Positions 9,465-19,147 of a stretch of DNA of 64,000 nt are shown here, piece by piece; the first letter of the stretch is position 1; each line of letters opens with the position of its first letter. The notes below the pieces were generated by a model, which made no database searches, was not told the DNA's origin, and saw only the letters and a list, made by a program, of their open reading frames with translations. Made by a program: the position numbers and the translations under genes. Origin of the DNA: Methanolobus vulcani (GTDB lineage: Archaea > Halobacteriota > Methanosarcinia > Methanosarcinales > Methanosarcinaceae); assembly GCF_900100715.1 (NCBI RefSeq), contig NZ_FNCA01000009.1, forward strand, positions 1 through 64,000. Reading direction: 5' to 3'.

Positions 9465-10847
9465 TCAGACCCCCATTTTACCCGGGTTCATGATACCCTT
9501 CGGGTCCAATGCGTTTTTAATCAATATCATTACATCAAGCGCTTTTCCAAGTTCAAGTTCAAGATAACTTGCCCTGGCACTGCCAACTCCATGCTCTGCA
9601 GTAACCGTTCCACCAATACCTATGGCAGTGCGATGGATCTTATCCGCAGCCTTGTTCAGTTTCTCCCATTCAGCATCGCTTAGCACATCAATGCACATTC
9701 CTGTATGGAGATTTCCATCACCAATGTGACCGTAGGTCATGATCGGAAGCTTGAACTCTTCTGAGATCTCACGTACCTTATGCAGCATTCCAGGAAGCTC
9801 TTTTATCGGGACACCGATATCCTCACCCACATAAACACGAGTGCGGAGTGGATCAAGTCTTGAAACTGCTGCACCTACAAGTCTTCTGGCAGCCCATATC
9901 TCATCTCTTTCCTTCTTATCCGAAGCTGCCCTGATGCTTGTTGCAAGAGTACTGCATGCATCCTTTATCATCTCTATTCCTTCACGAACCGTGTTCTCAG
10001 TTCCATCTACTTCGAACATCAGGATTGCACCTGCCTTTGGCAAGCCGATCTTAGGGTCAAAAGTGTTAATTGCCTCTATGATGTTCCTGTCAAGGATTTC
10101 ACATGCAGAAGGAACAATTCCTGATGAGAGGACTTTTACTACTGCCTGACCTGCGTGTTCGGGATCGTCAAAAGAAGCAAGCAAGACCGAGCGCTCTTTT
10201 GGAAGTGCCCGGAGTCTCAATGTTGCCTTTGTTATAATTCCAAGTGTACCTTCTGAACCTACAAAAAGATCAGTTAATGAATAACCTGCAACTGATTTTG
10301 ATGCTTTGGAACCTGTATTGATCACAGTTCCGTCTGCAAGAACAACTTCAAGTCCCAGCACATAGTTGCGAGTGGTACCGTATTTTACAGAGCGCATTCC
10401 ACTACCGTTGTTTGCAATAAGTCCACCAAGGGTGCACATTGCTGAACTTCCCGGGTCAGGTGGAAAGAAAAGACCATATGGCTCAAGCGCCTGGTTAAGT
10501 TTTTCCTGAACAATACCTGGTTCGATGGTTACCTGAAGGTTGTCAAGGTCTGTTTCAAGTATTCTGTTCATAGCTGACATGTCAAGTACAATGCCGCCTT
10601 CTACCGGAACAGCACCTCCGGCAAGTCCTGTGCCTGCACCTCTTGCGGTCACAGGAATCTCATTCTCGTTTGCAAGACTGACTATCTTTGATATCTGTTC
10701 AGTGCTTACAGGCCTGATAACAAAATCAGGCATGCCTCTTATCTGTGAGGCGTCACATGAATAACAATAAAGCTCTGCAGCAGACACGGAAACGTGCTCA
10801 TTTCCCACTATTTCCTGCAGTTTTATAAGTAAATCGGATTTTTGCAT
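9465..10847 (-). CDS. FAD-linked 2-hydroxyacid (D-lactate/glycolate) dehydrogenase, GlcD-like
   Basis: 460 residues. The N-terminal FAD-binding PCMH fold shows VTARGAGTGLAGGAVP and SNNGSG-type phosphate-binding turns (GGLIANNGSGMRSVKYG), followed by the C-terminal FAD-oxidase domain with GHIGDGNLH and TAEHGVG. Length and motifs match the D-lactate dehydrogenase/GlcD group. First gene of a two-gene operon with the Fe-S subunit. The exact substrate cannot be told from sequence. Confidence 0.93.
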   Translation of the reverse strand: MQKSDLLIKLQEIVGNEHVSVSAAELYCYSCDASQIRGMPDFVIRPVSTEQISKIVSLANENEIPVTARGAGTGLAGGAVPVEGGIVLDMSAMNRILETDLDNLQVTIEPGIVQEKLNQALEPYGLFFPPDPGSSAMCTLGGLIANNGSGMRSVKYGTTRNYVLGLEVVLADGTVINTGSKASKSVAGYSLTDLFVGSEGTLGIITKATLRLRALPKERSVLLASFDDPEHAGQAVVKVLSSGIVPSACEILDRNIIEAINTFDPKIGLPKAGAILMFEVDGTENTVREGIEMIKDACSTLATSIRAASDKKERDEIWAARRLVGAAVSRLDPLRTRVYVGEDIGVPIKELPGMLHKVREISEEFKLPIMTYGHIGDGNLHTGMCIDVLSDAEWEKLNKAADKIHRTAIGIGGTVTAEHGVGSARASYLELELGKALDVMILIKNALDPKGIMNPGKMGV

Positions 10848-10932
10848 GGAATCGTTTTTTAAGTGGAATAGTGAGATTTATAGTTTTTGGTGAAGGCAAA
10901 CATTTACATCTGACTACAACTATTACACAGCA

Positions 10933-12777
10933 ATGACACGATACTTTGAGGTACAGCAGCGGGACGGTGCTGCAAGGATAGGGAAATTCCTATTGAAGGA
11001 AGATATCCGTACACCTTATATATTAGATACAAGAAGCCTGGGCAACCCTGAAAGCCCGATAATAGACGGCGGATCGTTATGGAAATATTCCGGCTTTGAA
11101 GAAGCTCAGGAACATCTCAGGGAAATTAGACAAAAAGCCGGCGAAGATGCGCTTATAATACTTCCACACCAGGACCTTACACCGGAAGCTCCACGGAATG
11201 TGACGATTAAACTGGCTGAGAAAGCCGAGGGAATGGAAGACTCAGGCGCTACCGGAGCTATTTACATAGCCGGACAGCAGGTTAAAGAGCATGACCTGTA
11301 TGTCATGGAAGGAGCCGGATGCTTTGAGAACAATGCAAGAACTTTCCTCAGTGTTCTTTTAGAAATGAAAAAGGATATTGCTCCGGATACTGCAATTTAT
11401 GCACCGAACATAGCAATTCCCGAAAATCTGGCAATGCTGATATACCTCGGAATCGATGTCTTTGACAATACTAAAGCAATAATTGCCGGACACAATGATA
11501 TTTATCTTACAACTGCAGGACAATTCTATCTTGATTCACTTGCCGAATTACCATGCAGATGCAGTGCATGTTCATCCACAGACCTGACAAGCCTCAGGGG
11601 CATGGATAAAAAGAGCCGTGCAGTAATTCTAGAAAAACATAACATCAACGCCATGGAAGCAGAAGCTGCACTTGTAAGGGAAAGAATACGTGCAGGAACT
11701 TTGCGTGAGTATATAGAAGGACAATGCAGAGTGCATACATGGCTTACGGCACTTATGAGACTTACTGATTCCGAATATGATTTCGTGGAAAGCCAGAATG
11801 CTATTGCAAGGAATAACACACTTGTTGCCACCTGTGGAGAATCGCAGAACAGGGCAGAGATTGTGAGATTTGCTAAAAGGATACAGGAAAGATACACACC
11901 ACCTGAATCAGATATACTGCTACTACTACCATGCTCTGCCAGAAAACCATATTCCACATCCAATTCACACTGGAAATTCATCAATGCACTTGGTAAGAGC
12001 AGAAAATTCGTCCATGAGGTAATAATAACATCTCCACTTGGAATCGTCCCAAGGGAACTGGAGCTAACATATCCTGCTGCGCATTATGATACTACAGTCA
12101 CAGGTTACTGGGATGCAGAGGAAAGAGAATGGGTAGCTTCCTGTCTTGAGGATTACCTGACAAAGCACAAATACACAAGTATTGTTGCACATGTTGAGGA
12201 TGCATATCGCGTGATATGTGAGATGGTTGCAGAAAAGCTTGGCATAGATATAATATATACAAGTCTTGGAAATGTTTCCTCACCTGAATCACTGAAGAAT
12301 CTCAGTAAAACTGTGTCAGAACTTTGTACAGGAAGGAAACGCAGCCATGAGCAGACACAGAAAGACCTCATGAAAGCTGTTGCAGACTACCAGTTCGGAA
12401 AAGGTTCAGGAGATATTCTTGTTCCGCAAGGATCAACTGTTAAAGGACCATTCCCCAAACACCAGATATTTGTTGGGAAAAAGCAACTTATAACACTTAT
12501 ACCACAATATGGAACACTGGCCATTACCATAGAAGGTGCAAAAGCCCTTCTTGGAAAAGGCCGATATACCGTAAAGATAGATGATTTTGTTCCACGTGGC
12601 TCTCTTCTGGCACCTGGTGTTGTTGATGCAGATCCATTGATAAGGCCAAATGACGAGGTCATAATCTGTGGAGAAAAAGCAATTGCTGTTGGAAGAGCAA
12701 ATATGAACGGAGATGAGATGAAAAGATCAATTCGTGGAGTTGCAGTTGACCTGCGCCATGTGAAAAAGATCGAATAA
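10933..12777 (+). CDS. arcS: Archaeosine synthase ArcS (TgtA2)
   Basis: 614 residues, the full-length euryarchaeal form. It has a degenerate TGT-like N-terminal part, then the ArcS core with the family motif PC-X3-KPY-X2-S-X2-H seen as PCSARKPYSTSNSH near residue 335, and a C-terminal PUA domain ending with the RSIRGVAVDLRH region. ArcS adds a lysine to preQ0 at tRNA position 15 on the way to archaeosine (G+). The acetyltransferase gene follows after 12 bases. Confidence 0.93.
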   Translation: MTRYFEVQQRDGAARIGKFLLKEDIRTPYILDTRSLGNPESPIIDGGSLWKYSGFEEAQEHLREIRQKAGEDALIILPHQDLTPEAPRNVTIKLAEKAEGMEDSGATGAIYIAGQQVKEHDLYVMEGAGCFENNARTFLSVLLEMKKDIAPDTAIYAPNIAIPENLAMLIYLGIDVFDNTKAIIAGHNDIYLTTAGQFYLDSLAELPCRCSACSSTDLTSLRGMDKKSRAVILEKHNINAMEAEAALVRERIRAGTLREYIEGQCRVHTWLTALMRLTDSEYDFVESQNAIARNNTLVATCGESQNRAEIVRFAKRIQERYTPPESDILLLLPCSARKPYSTSNSHWKFINALGKSRKFVHEVIITSPLGIVPRELELTYPAAHYDTTVTGYWDAEEREWVASCLEDYLTKHKYTSIVAHVEDAYRVICEMVAEKLGIDIIYTSLGNVSSPESLKNLSKTVSELCTGRKRSHEQTQKDLMKAVADYQFGKGSGDILVPQGSTVKGPFPKHQIFVGKKQLITLIPQYGTLAITIEGAKALLGKGRYTVKIDDFVPRGSLLAPGVVDADPLIRPNDEVIICGEKAIAVGRANMNGDEMKRSIRGVAVDLRHVKKIE

Positions 12778-12789
12778 CAGTGATTTCAG

Positions 12790-13248
12790 ATGATAGTAAT
12801 AAGGAACTTTGAACCATCAGATTTCGAAGAGGTTCTGGAGATAGAGTCTCAAGCTTTCTCGGAACACAATCCCTTTCTTTATATGAACTTCTACGAAATG
12901 AACAGTGAAGGGTTCCTTGTTGCAGAATACAACAATTATGTAGTAGGATTTGTTGTAGGGTATGAACTATCTGAAACAGAGGGACGAATATTTTCTCTTG
13001 CCGTAAGAGAAGGATTCAGAAGTATGGGCATTGGTGCCCGACTAATGGATGGCATCCTTTCAGTTTTTATCTGCAAGCTTCTTACATTCGCAAGTCTGGA
13101 AGTAAGAGTAACAAATACAAGAGCCCAGGACTTTTACAAACGTCGGGATTTTATAGCCTGCTGGATTCAACATGGATACTATTCGGATGGCGAAGATGGC
13201 ATCATTATGAAAAAACGACTGACACCATCAATCACATTATCCCTGTAA
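12790..13248 (+). CDS. GNAT-family N-acetyltransferase (RimI-like)
   Basis: 152 residues. The acetyl-CoA-binding motif A is visible as FSLAVREGFRSMGIGARL, and the DFYKRRDF segment is typical of RimI/ArdA-like N-alpha-acetyltransferases. Located 12 bases downstream of arcS, so probably co-transcribed. Substrate unknown. Confidence 0.88.
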   Translation: MIVIRNFEPSDFEEVLEIESQAFSEHNPFLYMNFYEMNSEGFLVAEYNNYVVGFVVGYELSETEGRIFSLAVREGFRSMGIGARLMDGILSVFICKLLTFASLEVRVTNTRAQDFYKRRDFIACWIQHGYYSDGEDGIIMKKRLTPSITLSL

Positions 13249-13316
13249 TTGCAGCTTTGATTCCTGCTTTAATTCCTGATATTACCCTAGAATAGAAATT
13301 AAAGGGAAGATTTGCC

Positions 13317-13601
13317 TTAGTTAGTATTTACTAACTGGCCGCTTGCCTTCATAGCAAGCTCGTGCATCCTTTCAGATGTCCTTCCGATTCCGGAAGTGTC
13401 ATCCTCGGAAAGAGCTGCTGCAATATCATTGCCAAGAACGAATATTGCATGTTTGTGTTCTGCCTTGCTCCTGTGAACATGCAGAGGACTTATGGATAAC
13501 GAGTCATACTCCGTGAATGAAGTATCCATACCCATATGTTCAAAGTGTCTCCTGATCTGTGCCATCAATGTGTGCAACTGTATTAATTCATCTTTATGCA
13601 T
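13317..13601 (-). CDS. UPF0058 family protein
   Basis: 94 residues from ATG 13601; an in-frame TTG lies 9 bases earlier. It starts MHKDELIQLHTLM and has a His-rich middle part (SPLHVHRSKAEHKHAIFVLG), both recognised features of this small euryarchaeal family. Function unknown. It is separated by about 270 AT-rich bases from dnaG upstream on the same strand. Confidence 0.85.
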   Translation of the reverse strand: MHKDELIQLHTLMAQIRRHFEHMGMDTSFTEYDSLSISPLHVHRSKAEHKHAIFVLGNDIAAALSEDDTSGIGRTSERMHELAMKASGQLVNTN

Positions 13602-13872
13602 ACCAACCAACCTGTTTTGAAAATTAATTATTTGCTGTTATTTTGTGCACTCTTTAAAATAATGCACTAAAGCTAGTTGGTAAATTTACTAATAAAGGCA
13701 TTTCCCCCGGAAATAAGTTCCTTATACATACTAGATAAGAGTTTCGTATTAATGTTAATGATTAATTATGAATAACGACGAGAATATATAGGAATAAAAT
13801 AGAAACTTCAAAAAAGAAAATCAATAAAAAATTAGAAATATATATACTGTGCGCAAGCACAGTACATCAAAA

Positions 13873-15243
13873 TTACAATGAAGCTGCAGTAAGGACTTTT
13901 ACAGAAGCCGGTCTTTTGGTCACACTGCCCACTTTTGCACCTATAAGGCGCTCTATGCCTTTGTCTGCGGCAATATCAAGGATCCTTTGAGTAACCACAC
14001 CATCAAACACAACGGTTTTGACTTCAGTTTCATAGTCCTTAAGAGTGCTTACAAGATCTCTGACAGCAGTCTCATTGACAACATTATCTTTTCCATCAAG
14101 GAAACGTGCACTGAAAGTGCCTATCAGGTCATTTGCATGATCTTTAAATCTCTTGTTCTCCGGAGATGCAGGTACCTTTGTCTTAGGAACTTCAACCTGC
14201 TTTTCAACATTGACCTGATCTTCACGCTGCTGATCTCTTGGTCCTTTCTTCCTGTTATCTCTTCCACGGGCATCCCTTGGAGTCCTTTTTACAGAGGAAG
14301 TACCAACACGCTTCACATCAGAAGAAGGTGCAGGGGCTGGAGCAGGTCTTCTTTCCTTGCGTTTAGGTAATCGCTGTACACGACCATTGTCCTCTGATGA
14401 GGCCTGGTCCTTGATAACATACTTGTCAATTACCTGCTCAACAGGAACCTTCTGCCTGAGTGACCTGACAATCTCTTTCTGAACAAGATCCTCAACACTC
14501 TTTCCATCAGGTGCCCTTGCAATGAAATCAATATTTGCAACCTGCACAAGTTCCTTGATGATAAGTTCTCCTCCACGGTCACCGTCAGTGAAGGCAGTAA
14601 CAGTATCTTTCTTCTTGGTCAGTTCTGCTACCTCAGGAGGAACATTTGTACCACCGACACAGATAGTATTCTTGATACCGTATTTCAGGAGGTTAAGAAC
14701 ATCAGCACGTCCTTCTACAACTATGATAGCATCAGAGTCAAAAACAGCAGGTCCACATGGAATCTTGTTCTTGCCAAAATACTGCATTTCCTCGACCCTG
14801 ACAGACTGACGCACTTCATCAGCGATCTCCTGGGACTCTGGAAGGTTCTCATCGAACATTCCCTTGTAAATGAACTTAGCCCTCTCAATGATCTGATGGC
14901 GTTTTGTAGCTCTGACATCTTCTATATGAGTTACCTCTATCTTTGCACTACATGGACCAACTCTATCTATAGTCTCAAGTGAAGCTGCAAGAATTGAAGT
15001 CTCAACCTTGTCAAGACTTGAAGGAATAAGGATAGTACCCTTGGTCTTTCCCCCTTTGGCACTGACAACAACCTCTATCCTGCCAATCCTTCCTGTTTTC
15101 TGAAGGTCGCGAAGGTCAAGATCAGAGCCAAGAAGGCCCTCCGTCTGACCAAAGATGGCACCTACTATATCCGGGCGTTCTATTATTCCATCTGCGTTAA
15201 TTTTTGAATGAATTATATATTTTGTAGTATCTGCATTTTGCAT
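13873..15243 (-). CDS. dnaG: Archaeal DnaG-like primase/exosome subunit
   Basis: 456 residues from ATG 15243, chosen because CGGAGATC lies just upstream and the protein then starts [13 protein letters not shown]. The TOPRIM domain is clear: VEGRAD carries the catalytic Glu and FTDGDRGG the metal-binding Asp residues. After it comes a basic, proline-rich low-complexity linker, then a C-terminal segment ([13 protein letters not shown]). Archaeal DnaG has primase activity and is a stable part of the RNA exosome. Confidence 0.95.
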   Translation of the reverse strand: MQNADTTKYIIHSKINADGIIERPDIVGAIFGQTEGLLGSDLDLRDLQKTGRIGRIEVVVSAKGGKTKGTILIPSSLDKVETSILAASLETIDRVGPCSAKIEVTHIEDVRATKRHQIIERAKFIYKGMFDENLPESQEIADEVRQSVRVEEMQYFGKNKIPCGPAVFDSDAIIVVEGRADVLNLLKYGIKNTICVGGTNVPPEVAELTKKKDTVTAFTDGDRGGELIIKELVQVANIDFIARAPDGKSVEDLVQKEIVRSLRQKVPVEQVIDKYVIKDQASSEDNGRVQRLPKRKERRPAPAPAPSSDVKRVGTSSVKRTPRDARGRDNRKKGPRDQQREDQVNVEKQVEVPKTKVPASPENKRFKDHANDLIGTFSARFLDGKDNVVNETAVRDLVSTLKDYETEVKTVVFDGVVTQRILDIAADKGIERLIGAKVGSVTKRPASVKVLTAASL

Positions 15244-15865
15244 ATGATGATCTCCGAATTTGTGATGACGATACCGGAACAATTCGGAACACAAAAATAG
15301 GAAAGTTGTAATGACTACCAAAAGTCATCTTCTCGAAGGTTCAAAATAGTGTAAACCTGATTAATGGAACTCAAACTTCAACTTCAATGAATAAACGTGA
15401 AGATTTCCACTTAATCCAAACCAACGCCAAGCTAATAACAGCAGTAGCGTAAGTACCATGCAACATATGCATCTGCTACTGGAACTGTTTTGTGGCATGG
15501 CCAATAAGCAGTATTTCCAAATCCCTCATTGAATACCTGCAGCTTTTGACCTGTAAGCACTTTGTGATGTTATGAATACCTTTTCGGTAGATGATTCTTT
15601 TTGAATCGTAGTGATTACGAATGACTAAACTATATTTGTATTATTGAAAGATACCCTTGTTCACAGTATCTATATTATATCGAGCACGTAGACATATAAT
15701 CATGACTACATTAAGTAATAGAATTCAAACTCTTATAAACTTATGGGTCGACATTTTCTAAGGTTTATTGGATATTTTAAACAGAAAACACAAATTATTT
15801 TGACTACCAGATGACGATTTTTCTCAGGGAACATAGTTAATATTCATGCGAGCTTATAAAACAGC
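15244..15865. other. 622-base gene-free region with a nested hairpin
   Basis: I see no convincing coding region here. Bases 15442-15481 form a nested inverted repeat: CAGTAGC (15442-15448) pairs with GCTACTG (15475-15481), and inside it ATGCA (15458-15462) pairs with TGCAT (15468-15472). The region also serves as promoter space for the divergent dnaG (minus) and the disulfide reductase gene (plus). A small RNA is possible but unproven. Confidence 0.35.
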
Positions 15866-17227
15866 ATGTCCGAGAAAAAGAACAATGAAAAAATAATAAT
15901 AATTGGTGGAGGAGCAGTAGGAATGGCTGTTGCCACAAGCCTTACACGCCACAGCGATTACTCAGTAACCGTATTTTCCGCAGATGTACACACTGCTTAT
16001 AGCCAGTGTGGTATGCCTTTTGTTATTGGTGGTGAAATAGAAGATTTTAAGATACTCATCAGAAGGGATGAAAAATTCTTGAAAGACATGGGTATTGATC
16101 TACACCTTGGAACAAGGATCGATTCCATAAATATCAAAGAACGGATCGTAACATCTGGTGAAAAAAAATATCATTATGATAAATTAGTAATTGCAACCGG
16201 AAGTAAACCAATGATCCCTCCCAATATTCCAGGAAGTTCTCTTGGAAATGTGTTCACACTCAGAACGCTCACGGATGCCATGAGAATAGAAGAAGCACTC
16301 AAAAATGCATCCTCGGTTGTTATTGTAGGGGGAGGTTCAATTGGTGCTGAAATGGCAGCTGCTACTGCACGAAGGAACATAAATACTATACTTTTGAACA
16401 GAAGTCCTTCAATACTTTCCCATAATGTTGATCCGGACATGGCTGAAACCATACAGGAACACCTTGAATCCCTGGGAGTCAATGTCATAACAGGATACGT
16501 TCCCTCTTCGCTGAACGGCGAAAGGAAAGTCAACTCTGTAACAGTAGGTTCCACTGATTTTCCGGCAGATCTTGTGATATTCTCCACAGGAGTTACTCCA
16601 GAGAACGAACTTTCAGCAAACGCAGGAATAGATATTGGCTTAACAGGAGGAATAATAGTTGATGACTTTCTCCACCCGTCAGTTTCAGGCACTTTCCACC
16701 CTGACATCTACTGCGGAGGGGAATGCGTTGAAGTCCTTGATCTCATAACTGGAAAGCCAATGTTAAGCCAGGTAGCAAGCACTGCCAGGAGAATGGCCGG
16801 AACAATAACAAAAAACCTCACATCAAAACCTGTAAAATTCGATCCCATACTTAATCCCTGGGTCGCAGTCATAGGAAATATGCAGGTGGGAACAACCGGA
16901 ATCACATCAAAAAAAGCGGATGACAACAACATAAAAATAGTAACAGGACTTGCAACCGGCTCAACCAGAGCTGAATATTATCCAGGGGGAAGCAAACTTT
17001 TTATCAAACTAATATTCAATGATGAATATCTCGTGGGAGCACAGGTGGTAGGCGGAGAAGGAGTAAAAGAACGCATCGATGCCCTCACACTTGCCATCAA
17101 AAAAAGAACAACCGTTCATGAGCTTGCAAACATAGAGACCTGCTATGCTCCACCGGTCTCCACTCTTCAGGACCCTACGGGTTTTGCTGCAAAGGGAGCA
17201 CTTAAAAAGATGAGAAAAAAAGCATGA
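15866..17227 (+). CDS. CoA-disulfide reductase/NADH oxidase-like flavoprotein
   Basis: 453 residues. FAD-binding GGGAVGMA at the N-terminus, the NAD(P)H-binding GGGSIGAEMA near residue 160, and a single redox cysteine in the SQCGMPF motif near residue 50. That motif is characteristic of CoA-disulfide reductases, NADH oxidases and persulfide reductases, which use one Cys and not a CxxxxC pair. The C-terminal dimerisation domain is present. The gene overlaps rtcA by 4 bases (ATGA), so they are translationally coupled. Confidence 0.9.
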   Translation: MSEKKNNEKIIIIGGGAVGMAVATSLTRHSDYSVTVFSADVHTAYSQCGMPFVIGGEIEDFKILIRRDEKFLKDMGIDLHLGTRIDSINIKERIVTSGEKKYHYDKLVIATGSKPMIPPNIPGSSLGNVFTLRTLTDAMRIEEALKNASSVVIVGGGSIGAEMAAATARRNINTILLNRSPSILSHNVDPDMAETIQEHLESLGVNVITGYVPSSLNGERKVNSVTVGSTDFPADLVIFSTGVTPENELSANAGIDIGLTGGIIVDDFLHPSVSGTFHPDIYCGGECVEVLDLITGKPMLSQVASTARRMAGTITKNLTSKPVKFDPILNPWVAVIGNMQVGTTGITSKKADDNNIKIVTGLATGSTRAEYYPGGSKLFIKLIFNDEYLVGAQVVGGEGVKERIDALTLAIKKRTTVHELANIETCYAPPVSTLQDPTGFAAKGALKKMRKKA

Positions 17228-18240
17228 TCGAAATAGACGGTTCCTACGGCGAAGGAGGCGGTCAGATACTCAGGACAGCTGTGGCTCTTTCTGCAATAAT
17301 CGGAGAGGATATCCATGTCACAAATATACGCCGTAACCGTCCAAAGGAAGGACTAAAACCTCAGCACCTCATGTCCATTGAAACTGCCGCAATGCTGTGC
17401 GATGCCGATATCAAGGGAACTTTTCCGGGGTCGACTGATATATACTTTTCTCCATCGGAAATAAAGGGGATAAACGATACAATATCCATAGGAACTGCCG
17501 GGAGTATTCCTCTTCTTATGCAGGCTATCATGCCTATTGCTTCCTTTGCAAAAGAAAAGACAAAACTGCGCATATCCGGTGGAACCGATGTTGCATGGTC
17601 TCCTTCAATAGATTATCTCAAGGAAGTGACATTAAAAGCACTGAAAATGATGGGATACCAGGCAGATATAACTCTAATTGAACGTGGATATTATCCAAAA
17701 GGAGAGGGATTTGCAGAAATTGAAATTGTTCCCTCCAAATTGAGAGGGTTCTATCACATATCTGAAAACCAAAATGATAATAAGATTATTTATGGGATAT
17801 CACACTGTTCAAGATTACCTGAACATGTTGCAAAAAGACAGGCTGAATCTGCAGTGAAAATACTTGGTGAAATAGGTAAAGAAGCTGACATTGACATCAC
17901 TTCAGACAATTTCACATCTACCGGAAGTGGCATCACTTTGTGGTCAGGCCTTTCAGGCTCAGTAAGTATAGGTAAAAAAGGACTGCCTGCTGAAAAAGTA
18001 GGAGAATATGCAGCAAAAGAAATGCTTAATGAACTATTATCCGGGGCAGAAGTAGATGTGCACCTTGCCGACCAGTTGATTCCCTATTTAGGACTTGCCG
18101 GAGATGGCTCATTCACAGTAAGAGAAGTTTCAAAGCATTGCCTGACAAATATGCATATAACTGAGAAAATGCTTGATGTCAGGTTCAGCATCAACCACGA
18201 TAAAAAGAAAAATGGGCCTGTAGAGATTACCGTGGAATGA
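17224..18240 (+). CDS. rtcA: RNA 3'-terminal phosphate cyclase
   Basis: 338 residues, the normal length. The N-terminal IDGSYGEGGGQILRTA signature, GLKPQHL and the catalytic-histidine motif VHLADQLIPYLG (His about 280, matching the adenylated His of E. coli RtcA) are intact. RtcA converts RNA 3'-phosphates to 2',3'-cyclic phosphates using ATP. It is coupled to the upstream flavoprotein gene and ends 2 bases before the convergent kptA stop. Confidence 0.96.
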   Translation: MIEIDGSYGEGGGQILRTAVALSAIIGEDIHVTNIRRNRPKEGLKPQHLMSIETAAMLCDADIKGTFPGSTDIYFSPSEIKGINDTISIGTAGSIPLLMQAIMPIASFAKEKTKLRISGGTDVAWSPSIDYLKEVTLKALKMMGYQADITLIERGYYPKGEGFAEIEIVPSKLRGFYHISENQNDNKIIYGISHCSRLPEHVAKRQAESAVKILGEIGKEADIDITSDNFTSTGSGITLWSGLSGSVSIGKKGLPAEKVGEYAAKEMLNELLSGAEVDVHLADQLIPYLGLAGDGSFTVREVSKHCLTNMHITEKMLDVRFSINHDKKKNGPVEITVE

Positions 18241-18242
18241 GG

Positions 18243-18881
18243 TCATTCCCCGGATTCTTCTACAACACTGATATACTCAGGCGGGATGCCTCTTGCAAGA
18301 ACAATGTCATCATTAACAGTAACGATGTCAACTCCATCCTGTTGTGCTGTTTCCGCATCTACCTCAAGGATTACAGGATTGTCGGTATGGACTGAAGCCG
18401 CTTCCTTTGCCTTTTCAAATGAAGTGCTAAGGTGAACGTAACACTGCCTGATGGGATAGATCCCATTATCAAGGAGCATATCCGCTTCTTCCTGGCTTAC
18501 GCCGTAATACAGATAAGAAAGATCATTTTCGGGGTAATCAGATATCAGGTCAACTTCTACTGAGTGACCATATCTTGCCCTGATAAAGCCATCATCTATT
18601 TCGTAGCGTCCTTTCCTGTCAGACTCAACAAGAGAGATAAGACGCTCCATTGTACCCCACTTATAACGCTTTTTCATAACATCGCAGAGCTGATTAAGTT
18701 CAACCCATCCCTGCGGGTCCATCTCAATACCCACATCTTCAGGGAAGTGTCTAAGCGCACCGGAAATGAATCTCCCAAGCCTCTCTTCCCGATCATCATC
18801 CAGCACATAACGTCCTTCTTCTCCACAGTCAGGGCAACTTTCTCCCCTGAAATAGCCATGCTCTTTACATTTACGGATCAT
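18243..18881 (-). CDS. kptA: RNA 2'-phosphotransferase (Tpt1/KptA)
   Basis: 212 residues from ATG 18881, chosen because a TATA box (CTTATATTAA on the minus strand, near 18912-18921) would start transcription near 18890. A small zinc-binding segment (CKEHGYFRGESCPDCG) precedes the KptA fold, with ARYGHS, HLS and the late ILEVD/VLARGIPPEYI elements. The family transfers the internal 2'-phosphate of spliced RNA to NAD+. It is convergent with rtcA. Confidence 0.93.
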   Translation of the reverse strand: MIRKCKEHGYFRGESCPDCGEEGRYVLDDDREERLGRFISGALRHFPEDVGIEMDPQGWVELNQLCDVMKKRYKWGTMERLISLVESDRKGRYEIDDGFIRARYGHSVEVDLISDYPENDLSYLYYGVSQEEADMLLDNGIYPIRQCYVHLSTSFEKAKEAASVHTDNPVILEVDAETAQQDGVDIVTVNDDIVLARGIPPEYISVVEESGE

Positions 18882-19147
18882 GATATCTTGCAAATACATC
18901 TCATAATTAATATAAGTTATTAAAATAACGCAAGAATCATACAAGTTTCTTAAAAACATGAGAAAGATACCAATTATAAGAACAGTAGGAAAATATAGTC
19001 TATTTTGAAGATTTGCAAACGTTTTCGTTACATTAATTTATCTGGAAGGATACTTAGACTAGTTTAACATAAGAAGAATGAATGTTTAAAAGATAATAGG
19101 CTATTAATTCGATTTCCATATCATCTATTCATTTTCAGGGTATTATC

